DNA of 51,727 nucleotides from Mesorhizobium alhagi CCNWXJ12-2 (GTDB taxonomy: Bacteria; Pseudomonadota; Alphaproteobacteria; Rhizobiales; Rhizobiaceae): assembly GCF_000236565.1 (NCBI RefSeq), contig NZ_AHAM01000133.1, positions 1-51,727 on the forward strand, given 5' to 3'. Position 1 is the stretch's first letter; each line of letters opens with the position of its first letter. Made by a program: the position numbers and the translations under genes. Positions 8,523 to 15,166 of this stretch are shown in pieces. Under the pieces are notes generated by a model, which did not search any database, was not told where the DNA came from, and saw only the letters and a list, made by a program, of their open reading frames with translations.

Positions 8523-9713
8523 ATGAGCCCCAACGACGTCGTTATAACAGGCATCGGCCTCGTTTCGTCGCTGGGCGAAGGCGCCGACGCGCACTGGCAA
8601 AAGCTGACCGCCGGGCGGCCCCAACCGGTCACCGACGCCGAGCGCTATCCGCCCTACGTCATCCATCCCTTGCCCGAGATCGATTGGGGCCTGCAGATCG
8701 CCAAGCGCGGTGACCAGCGCCAGATGGAGACGTGGCAGCGCCTCGGCACCTACACCGCCGGGCTGGCGCTCGACGATGCCGGCATCAAGGGCGACGAAGC
8801 ACTCTGCGCGACCATGGACATGGTGGTTGCAGCCGGCGGCGGCGAGCGCGACGAGGCTGTGGATTCCGGCATTCTCGCCGCATCCGAAAGCCGCTCCGAC
8901 CGTGACGTGCTGCTCAACGAGAAGCTGACGACCGAGCTTCGCCCTACCCTCTTCCTGGCGCAGCTGTCCAACCTGCTCGCCGGCAACATCTCGATCGTGC
9001 ACAAGGTCACCGGCTCCTCGCGCACCTTCATGGGTGAGGAAGGCGCCGGCGTCTCGGCCGTGGAGACCGCCGCAGCGCGCATCCGCTCGGGCCAGGCCTC
9101 GCATGTTCTGGTCGGCGGCGCTTTTCAGACCGAGCATCCCGACATGCTCCTGGGCTACGAACTCGGCGGCTATTTGCACCGTGGGCCCTGGAAGCCGGTC
9201 TGGCAGCGGCAGGGCGCCGAAGGCGGCGGCGTGATCACCGGATCGGGCGCGGCCTTTCTTGTACTGGAATCGCGCGAGCACGCTGCAGCACGCGGCCGGC
9301 ATGTTTATGCGCAGCTGGAAGCCGTCGTATCCGGCCGCTCGCGGCGCAGAAACGGAGATTTCGATAGCTCGGTGGCAAGACTGATCGACAAGGCTGCCGC
9401 TCCCGCCGACCGCCCGCTGCTCGCAATGTCTGGTGCATCCGGTGCGCATACCGCCACGAAGGCCGAAAAATCTGCGCTGGATAGCAACAATTCAATCGCC
9501 TCCCGCGGCATCGCCACCCTGACCGGCCACATGAAGGAAGCGCAGTTTCCCTTCGCCGTTGCGCTGGCGGCGCTCGCTGTCGACAGGAAAGCCGGCTATC
9601 CCCCCTTCGACGAAGCTTCCGAAAAGCCGTTTGAGGGAATTCCGCAATCGGTGCTGGCGACCGCTGTTGGTTATCACTATTTCGAAGGCATGGCGCTCGT
9701 CGCAGCCGACTGA
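8523..9713 (+). CDS. fabF2XL: Ketoacyl synthase-like protein FabF2XL, catalytic Cys replaced (chain-length-factor-like)
   Basis: A 396-residue thiolase-fold protein homologous to beta-ketoacyl-ACP synthase II. Aligned by eye with its neighbour FabF1XL, the catalytic Cys173 position is Glu173 here (within SRTFMGEEGAGVSAV). The VNAHGTST histidine motif is also degenerate (MSGASGAHTATKAE). A histidine survives in ATLTGHMKEAQFPFA. Loss of the nucleophile with preserved fold is what polyketide chain-length factors show, so it may pair with FabF1XL rather than condense alone. It follows acpXL by 41 nt and precedes fabF1XL by 17 nt. Cluster membership is firm; the heterodimer role is inference. Confidence 0.85.
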   Translation: MSPNDVVITGIGLVSSLGEGADAHWQKLTAGRPQPVTDAERYPPYVIHPLPEIDWGLQIAKRGDQRQMETWQRLGTYTAGLALDDAGIKGDEALCATMDMVVAAGGGERDEAVDSGILAASESRSDRDVLLNEKLTTELRPTLFLAQLSNLLAGNISIVHKVTGSSRTFMGEEGAGVSAVETAAARIRSGQASHVLVGGAFQTEHPDMLLGYELGGYLHRGPWKPVWQRQGAEGGGVITGSGAAFLVLESREHAAARGRHVYAQLEAVVSGRSRRRNGDFDSSVARLIDKAAAPADRPLLAMSGASGAHTATKAEKSALDSNNSIASRGIATLTGHMKEAQFPFAVALAALAVDRKAGYPPFDEASEKPFEGIPQSVLATAVGYHYFEGMALVAAD

Positions 9714-9730
9714 ACTGCCGGAGAACCAGA

Positions 9731-11002
9731 ATGGCAAGATACACGGACCATCTCGGCAGGCCGGTCGTGGCCGTCACCGGCATCGGCGTAGTGACTTCGC
9801 TCGGTGTCGGCAAGGCCGATAACTGGAACGCTTTGACATCGGGCAAGTCGGGCATCCACCCGATAGTCCGTTTTCCCGTCGATCACTTGAACACGCGCAT
9901 TGCCGGCACGGTGGATTTCCTGGCCTCGAGCCAGAAAGGCGCCAGCGCACTTACCTACGAACTCGCGGAAACGGCCGCACAGGAGGCGGTCGCCGAGGCG
10001 GGTGTCGATGCCGGGGATTTCGGCGGCCCCCTGTTCTTGGCGTCGCCGCCGATGGAACTCGACTGGAGCGAGCGCTTCTCGCTCTACAATGCCGGCAAGG
10101 AAGGCAGCGCCGCGGATCGGCTTCTGACGGTGGCGCGAGGTTTGAATTCGCTCGACATCTTCGATACCTCGCAATTCGGCTCGATCGCCGACCGCCTGGC
10201 CGACCGTTTCGGCACACGGGGCCTGCCGATCACGCTCTCGACCGCCTGCGCCTCGGGCGCCACTGCGATCCAGCTCGGCGTTGAGGCAATCAGGCGCGGA
10301 GAATGCGAGCGCGCACTTTCGATCGGCGCCGACGGTTCGGCGACCGCCGAGGCGCTGATCCGCTTCTCGTTGCTCTCGGCGCTTTCGACGCATAACGACA
10401 TACCCGAAAAGGCGTCGAAGCCTTTCTCCAAGGACCGCGACGGCTTCGTGCTCGCCGAGGGCTCGGCAGCGCTGGTTCTGGAATCCCTGGAAAGCGCGCT
10501 TGCGCGTGGCGCGAAGGTGCTCGGCATTTTGCGCGGCTGCGGCGAAAAGGCCGACGATTTCCACCGCACGCGCTCAAAGCCCGACGGCTCGCCGGCCATC
10601 GCTGCGGTGAAGGCCGCGCTCGACGATGCCGGCCTCGGCGTCGACGGCATTACCTATGTCAACGCCCACGGCACCTCGACACCCGAAAACGACAAGATGG
10701 AGCACATGTCGCTCTCGACCGTCTTCGGCGAGCGCATTCGCTCAATGCCGATATCGTCGAACAAGTCGATGATCGGCCACACGCTTTCGGCTGCTGGCGC
10801 GATCGAGGCCGCCTTCTCGCTGATGACCATGTCCGAAAGCGTCATTCCGCCGACGATAAACTACGACAATCCCGATCCGGCGATCGAGTTGGACGTGGTG
10901 CCGAACACCAAGCGCAGCGCCGAGGTGGCGACGGTGCTTTCCAATTCGTTCGGCTTCGGTGGACAGAACACCTGCCTTGTCATGGCCCGGGATCCCGTCT
11001 AG
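9731..11002 (+). CDS. fabF1XL: Beta-ketoacyl-ACP synthase FabF1XL for VLCFA elongation
   Basis: A 423-residue KAS II enzyme with an intact catalytic triad: Cys173 in LSTACASGATAIQ, His in YVNAHGTSTPEND and His in SNKSMIGHTLSAAGAIEA. The C-terminal glycine-rich SNSFGFGGQNTCLV is also present. It should condense malonyl-ACP onto growing chains held on AcpXL. Its neighbour FabF2XL has lost the Cys, making this the only evident condensing active site in the cluster. It is the last gene before an intergenic 43-bp inverted repeat, so it may lie at the end of one transcript segment. Confidence 0.92.
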   Translation: MARYTDHLGRPVVAVTGIGVVTSLGVGKADNWNALTSGKSGIHPIVRFPVDHLNTRIAGTVDFLASSQKGASALTYELAETAAQEAVAEAGVDAGDFGGPLFLASPPMELDWSERFSLYNAGKEGSAADRLLTVARGLNSLDIFDTSQFGSIADRLADRFGTRGLPITLSTACASGATAIQLGVEAIRRGECERALSIGADGSATAEALIRFSLLSALSTHNDIPEKASKPFSKDRDGFVLAEGSAALVLESLESALARGAKVLGILRGCGEKADDFHRTRSKPDGSPAIAAVKAALDDAGLGVDGITYVNAHGTSTPENDKMEHMSLSTVFGERIRSMPISSNKSMIGHTLSAAGAIEAAFSLMTMSESVIPPTINYDNPDPAIELDVVPNTKRSAEVATVLSNSFGFGGQNTCLVMARDPV

Positions 11003-11028
11003 TAGCGGCCACCGGCCCTTTTTAGCAC

Positions 11029-11132
11029 GTGCGTCCTTCGAGGCTCGCTTCGCTCGCACCTCAGGATGAGGACAGCGGGCGCAAACCTCCCTCATCCTGA
11101 GGTGCGAGCGAAGCGAGCCTCGAAGGACGCAC
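11029..11132. repeat. 43-bp perfect inverted repeat with 18-nt loop (Mesorhizobium-type palindromic element)
   Basis: Arms 11029-11071 and 11090-11132 are exact reverse complements over 43 bp, separated by 18 nt. Each arm carries the internal mini-palindrome GGCTCGCTTCGCTCGC. As RNA this would form a very stable hairpin between fabF1XL and adh2XL. It resembles the dispersed intergenic elements abundant in Mesorhizobium genomes; that comparison is from memory. It has no T-tract, so it is not a canonical terminator, but it could attenuate transcription or stabilise the upstream mRNA. Confidence 0.93.
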
Positions 11133-11159
11133 CATCCTAGTTCCTAATCACAGGCACCT

Positions 11160-12188
11160 ATGCGCGCACTGCAACTCATCGAAGACCGCAAGCTCGAAAC
11201 AGTCGAGATCGCGCCGCCGCAGCCGCCCGCACTCGGCGAAGTGACGCTGCGTATCAAGGCTGTCGCGCTAAACCACATCGACGTCTGGGGCTGGCGCGGC
11301 ATGGCATTCGCCAAGCGCAAGCTGCCGCTGGTTGTGGGCGCAGAGGCCTCCGGCGAGGTCGAGGCCGTTGGGCCGGGCGTCGCCGGGCTCCTGCCGGGGC
11401 AGCTCGTTTCCATCTACGGTGCACGCACCTGCGGGCTCTGCCGTGCCTGCCGCGAAGGCCGCGACAATCTTTGCGACCACGTTTCGGGCGTGCACGGTTT
11501 CCATCTCGACGGCTTCGCACAGGAGAAGATCAACCTGCCGGCGCGGCTTCTGGTTCCTGCCCCTCCCGGCGTGACCGACATCGGCGCGGCCGTTGCGCCT
11601 GTAACGTTCGGCACCGTCGAGCACATGCTGTTCGACAATGCCAGGCTTGAGCCCGGGGAGACAATCCTCGTCCAGGCTGGCGGCTCGGGCATTGGCACCG
11701 CCGCTATCCAGCTTGCCAAGAAGATGGGCTGCACTGTCATCACGACGGTCGGTTCTAACGACAAGATCGACAAGGCCAAGGCGCTCGGGGCCGACCATGT
11801 CATCAATTACCGCGAGGATCGCTTCGAAGGCGTCGTGCGCAAGCTGACCAGGAAGAAGGGCGTCGACGTGGTGTTCGAACATGTCGGCGTGGACACCTGG
11901 GCCGGTTCGATGCTGTCGATGAAGCGCGGCGGACGCCTTGTGACTTGCGGTTCGACATCCGGCGTCTCGACGCAGATGAACCTGATGCAGCTTTTCCAGC
12001 AGCAGCTCAAGATTCTCGGCTCCTTCGGCTGCCGCATGGAGAATATGGCCGACGCGATGCAGAAGATGGCGGCCGGCATCGTTGCTCCGGTGATCGATAC
12101 CGAAGTCGATTTCGACTCTATAGACGCTGCGCTGAAGCGCATGGAAGGCCGCGACGTGTTCGGCAAGATCATTCTTCGCGTGAGCTAG
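11160..12188 (+). CDS. adh2XL: Zinc-type alcohol dehydrogenase/reductase of the VLCFA cluster
   Basis: A 342-residue medium-chain dehydrogenase/reductase. The structural zinc Cys cluster is visible (Cys91, 94, 97 and 105 in RTCGLCRACREGRDNLCDHV), as is the NAD(P) loop QAGGSGIGTAAIQLA. The usual catalytic-zinc Cys near residue 38 is replaced in ALNHIDVWGWRG, so it may act as an enoyl- or keto-reductase rather than a zinc alcohol dehydrogenase. Position between fabF1XL and lpxXL matches the rhizobial VLCFA locus. It is separated from fabF1XL by the long palindrome and followed by lpxXL after 6 nt. Confidence 0.88.
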   Translation: MRALQLIEDRKLETVEIAPPQPPALGEVTLRIKAVALNHIDVWGWRGMAFAKRKLPLVVGAEASGEVEAVGPGVAGLLPGQLVSIYGARTCGLCRACREGRDNLCDHVSGVHGFHLDGFAQEKINLPARLLVPAPPGVTDIGAAVAPVTFGTVEHMLFDNARLEPGETILVQAGGSGIGTAAIQLAKKMGCTVITTVGSNDKIDKAKALGADHVINYREDRFEGVVRKLTRKKGVDVVFEHVGVDTWAGSMLSMKRGGRLVTCGSTSGVSTQMNLMQLFQQQLKILGSFGCRMENMADAMQKMAAGIVAPVIDTEVDFDSIDAALKRMEGRDVFGKIILRVS

Positions 12189-12194
12189 TCTGCG

Positions 12195-13169
12195 GTGAAG
12201 GCCCTAGTCTACCGTCTGGCCCAGGCGCTGAAGCAGGCCAATTACTGGCTGACCGCGCAGGTCGCGCTTTTGGCCCTACGCCTGCTTCGCCTATTACCGA
12301 CCGATCGAGCGCTGGATTTTGTCGACCGCGCTGCAAGGCGCGTAGGACCATGGGTCGGACGCCACCGCGTCGCGCTCGACAATCTGCGCAAGGCCTTCCC
12401 TGAAAAGACCGAGGATGAAATTCAGACCATCGCCTCAGACATGTGGGGCAATATGGCCCGCCTCGGGGCTGAGTATATCTTTCTCGACGCGCTGTTCGAT
12501 TACGACGACCAGAATCCCGATGCATCCAGCCGCATTGAGGTCGACGGCCTCGATCACTTCAAGCGCATTGCCCAGGAGGATAGGCCCCACATCCTGTTCA
12601 CAGCCCATCTTGGCAATTTCGAGCTTTTGCCGATTGCCGGCGCCGCCTACGGCATGAAAGTCACGGCTTTGTTCCGCCCGCCCAACAATCCCTACATCGC
12701 CGACTACATTCTTTCGACGCGGCGCTCGTCGATGGGCGAGTTGCTCGCCTCGAGAACCGGCGCGGCCTTCGCGCTGGCGCGAATATTGGAGGCGAACGGG
12801 ACGATCGGCGTTCTGGTCGACCAGAAGTTCCGCTATGGGATCAGGACGCAATTTTTCGGCCGCGAATGCGAAACCAGCCCGCTTCTGCCGAAGCTTGCGC
12901 GCCAGTATGATTGCGACGTCTATCCCGCCCGCTGTGTGCGGCTGCCCGGCAACCGTTTTCGGCTCGAAATTGAAGAGAAGGTCGATCTGCCGCGGGATGC
13001 CGAGGGCCGCGTCAAGGTGACGGCGACTGCACAACTGCTCAATGACGTTGTCGAGCGATGGGTTCGCGAGGATCCGGGCCAGTGGATGTGGTTCCACAAG
13101 CGCTGGGGCCTTTCCAAGCGGGAGCGACGGCGGCGCAAGAAGCCTAAGGCCAATTCCGAGCAGCCCTGA
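12195..13169 (+). CDS. lpxXL: LpxXL: VLCFA acyltransferase of lipid A
   Basis: A 324-residue HtrB/LpxL-family acyltransferase with an N-terminal hydrophobic anchor (residues ~20-35) and the catalytic HX4E motif in TAHLGNFELLP (His138, Glu143). The C-terminus is strongly basic (KRERRRRKKPKA). In rhizobia LpxXL transfers the C28 chain from AcpXL to the lipid A precursor at the inner membrane. It starts with GTG at 12195, 6 nt after adh2XL, suggesting translational coupling. Length and motif are normal for the family, and the cluster makes the substrate assignment likely. Confidence 0.92.
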   Translation: MKALVYRLAQALKQANYWLTAQVALLALRLLRLLPTDRALDFVDRAARRVGPWVGRHRVALDNLRKAFPEKTEDEIQTIASDMWGNMARLGAEYIFLDALFDYDDQNPDASSRIEVDGLDHFKRIAQEDRPHILFTAHLGNFELLPIAGAAYGMKVTALFRPPNNPYIADYILSTRRSSMGELLASRTGAAFALARILEANGTIGVLVDQKFRYGIRTQFFGRECETSPLLPKLARQYDCDVYPARCVRLPGNRFRLEIEEKVDLPRDAEGRVKVTATAQLLNDVVERWVREDPGQWMWFHKRWGLSKRERRRRKKPKANSEQP

Positions 13170-13234
13170 CCATCATTTTTTCTCGAACATTTGATCGCTG
13201 CCGCAACAAAAACAGATTTCACTCGTTTACTTAT

Positions 13235-13260
13235 CGTGATCATATATTGTCGTGATCACG
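13235..13260. promoter_or_regulatory. CGTGATCA repeats; possible operator
   Basis: CGTGATCA occurs at 13235-13242 and again at 13251-13258, 16 bp apart. The second copy is part of the perfect palindrome CGTGATCACG (13251-13260). The region is AT-rich (…CATATATTGT…) and lies just upstream of a small reading frame. It may be a regulator site or promoter; no binding protein can be named. Confidence 0.3.
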
Positions 13261-13272
13261 CGAGGCGAGTGC

Positions 13273-13464
13273 ATGACCGAAAATATCGAAATCAAGCCGA
13301 GGGGCGCTAGCGCGCCGCTCTGGACGCCGTGGGGCATCCAGCGCCGCTCCGAGCGCGACGCCCAGAAGATTGCGATCCACAGGCTGGTCAGGGAGGTCGA
13401 GGAAACTCACTTCCAGAGGTCAGCCGACCATGCCGAAACTAAAGTCGAGCCGCAGAAGCGTTGA
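13273..13464 (+). CDS. Small hypothetical protein
   Basis: A 63-residue highly charged protein beginning MTENIEIKPRGASAPLWTPW, with no membrane segment or known motif that I recognise. GAGGCGAG lies just before the ATG at 13273; an in-frame ATG at 13252 is possible but lies inside the palindrome upstream. It has its own AT-rich upstream region and converges on the membrane-subunit gene at 13469, leaving 4 nt between. Codon use looks like that of its neighbours, which supports a real gene, but function is unknown. Confidence 0.5.
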   Translation: MTENIEIKPRGASAPLWTPWGIQRRSERDAQKIAIHRLVREVEETHFQRSADHAETKVEPQKR

Positions 13465-13468
13465 ACAG

Positions 13469-14395
13469 TCAACCCCCGTAGTAATTCGTTACCGAATGGC
13501 GCGCCTCGGCGAAAAACAGCCAGCGCTCCATCAACACGCCCGCCGCATGGCAGCATGCGGCCAGTAGCGCGATCAACGAAGCGGACGGGCCGGCGCCCAC
13601 CCCGGCCAAGGGCAGCACAAGGAGCAGCAGCACAGGCACTGCTCCCCCAAGCAAGAAGGCGATCGCCGACAGTTTGGCCGCATGCTTGCGGGCTATTTTG
13701 AAGCCCATTTCGCTTGTCAGGTAGTTTTCATTAATATGCGGCCGCTCGAACAGGCGGACGCGGCCGATCCGGCCGAGCCCCGTAGCAGTTTCCGGCGTCG
13801 AAATCGGCCGCAGCGTGCGCATGCGGTGCCGCCAGAACAGCTTTGCGATCCAGGCGGCGGCCGTGAATGTCGCCGCGAGCGCCGGCGCCAGCACCGTCGA
13901 ACCCGCGCCGGCGAAGCCGAAGAAGCTCGCCAGCACAAGCCCGCCCGCCGCTGAAAACATGAGATAACAGAGCGGCGTCAGCGGCGTGTGCCACGCCTGC
14001 ACCGATCTGAGCGAGGCATAGATCATCGCTGTGCAATAGACAGTGACGGCGCAAAGCAAGGTGCCGACAAGGCCCGGCAGGGCAAGGTAACGTCCGTCGA
14101 AGAGCGATGCCCATGCCGACCATGCCAACGGCACGAAGGTGATCAGCGCCATCACGCCCTCTCGCGACAGCCAGCTCGAACGCCACTGCGACAATGCCCG
14201 CCAGGCGCGCTGCGGATTGCCGAGATGCAGCGTCGAGGACAACAACCCGGTTGCGATCAGCGCCAGCGCCAGCAGATGGGCGATCTTGGTTGCCGTCGCG
14301 GCAGGGTCGAGCAGGCCGAGCCCAAGAACTGCCGCCAGTCCGTACCCGAGGCCGGACAGGGTCGTGAAAATGACGATCGAAAATGCCGGGTGCAT
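13469..14395 (-). CDS. soeC: DmsC-like membrane anchor subunit, probable SoeC
   Basis: A 308-residue integral membrane protein with about eight hydrophobic helices. The stretch LHLGNPQRAWRALSQWRSSW followed by LSREG is the hallmark of DmsC-type anchors, which pass electrons between quinone and an iron-sulfur subunit. It is third in a same-strand set: catalytic subunit, four-cluster ferredoxin subunit, anchor. Only 3 nt separate it from the ferredoxin gene. In the sulfite dehydrogenase SoeABC the complex faces the cytoplasm and feeds electrons from sulfite oxidation into the quinone pool; the lack of a Tat signal on the large subunit favours that over DMSO reductase. Confidence 0.72.
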   Translation of the reverse strand: MHPAFSIVIFTTLSGLGYGLAAVLGLGLLDPAATATKIAHLLALALIATGLLSSTLHLGNPQRAWRALSQWRSSWLSREGVMALITFVPLAWSAWASLFDGRYLALPGLVGTLLCAVTVYCTAMIYASLRSVQAWHTPLTPLCYLMFSAAGGLVLASFFGFAGAGSTVLAPALAATFTAAAWIAKLFWRHRMRTLRPISTPETATGLGRIGRVRLFERPHINENYLTSEMGFKIARKHAAKLSAIAFLLGGAVPVLLLLVLPLAGVGAGPSASLIALLAACCHAAGVLMERWLFFAEARHSVTNYYGG

Positions 14396-14398
14396 GTA

Positions 14399-15166
14399 TC
14401 AGATGCGCTCCAGCACGCCGTCGAGCCAGCCGAAGAAGCCTTTGGCTCCGTCCGTATTCTCGGCCAGAGGCAGCGAATGCGCGCTGTCGGCGAGCGGCTT
14501 GCGAGGCCGTGGCGGCAGGTATTTGTTGACGGGCAGCGTCCCTTGTTCCGGCATCAAATCCATGCCGCCGCGTTCCGCGACCAAGATGGACACTGCGGAA
14601 GTCGGGTCCGCCAAGTCGCCATAGTGCCGGGCATTGGCGGGACAGGTCCGCACACAGGAAGGCACCCGGTCGACCTCTTCAATCGTCTCGTTGTAGATGC
14701 GGTCGATGCACAGCGTGCATTTCTTCATCACGCCGGCCGCCAGATCCATCTCGCGCGCACCGTACGGGCAGGCCCATGCGCACAGCCCGCAGCCGATGCA
14801 CATATTCTCGTCGACCAGCACGATGCCGTCCTCTGCCCGCTTGTAGGACGCGCCGGTCGGGCAAACGGTAACACAGGGCGCATCCTCGCAGTGGAGGCAG
14901 GATTTCGGGAAATGCACGATCCGTGCTTCGCCGGCCTCGCCGACGATTTCGCCACCCTCGGGGATCACTTCAAATGTATGGACCCGGTTCAGCCAGGCGC
15001 CGGAAACGTCCGCGCCGTAAGGATCCTGATCCGACAGGGCGGACCCGTAGCCGCCGGTGTTCCATTCCTTGCAGCTGACCACGCAGGCGTGGCAGCCGAC
15101 GCAGACGTCGAGATCGATGACGAGGCCGAGCTTCTTCGGCGTTGGCTGAGCGGGAAGAAGCGTCAC
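14399..15166 (-). CDS. soeB: Four-[4Fe-4S] ferredoxin subunit, probable SoeB
   Basis: A 255-residue DmsB/NrfC-type electron-transfer subunit. Four Cys clusters are visible: CVGCHACVVSC, CLHCEDAPCVTVC, CIGCGLCAWAC and CTLC…CVRTC. Together they would relay electrons between the molybdenum subunit and the membrane anchor. The start is GTG at 15166, overlapping the stop of the upstream soeA-like gene (GTGA), which implies translational coupling. The frame is open far upstream of this GTG, but that extension overlaps soeA and is non-homologous in character. No signal peptide, consistent with a cytoplasmic location. Confidence 0.78.
   Translation of the reverse strand: MTLLPAQPTPKKLGLVIDLDVCVGCHACVVSCKEWNTGGYGSALSDQDPYGADVSGAWLNRVHTFEVIPEGGEIVGEAGEARIVHFPKSCLHCEDAPCVTVCPTGASYKRAEDGIVLVDENMCIGCGLCAWACPYGAREMDLAAGVMKKCTLCIDRIYNETIEEVDRVPSCVRTCPANARHYGDLADPTSAVSILVAERGGMDLMPEQGTLPVNKYLPPRPRKPLADSAHSLPLAENTDGAKGFFGWLDGVLERI

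Noticed and set aside
11029-11132. Long palindrome as an insertion-sequence end or CRISPR unit
   Set aside because: No transposase gene nearby, no target duplication seen, and no array of repeats with spacers.
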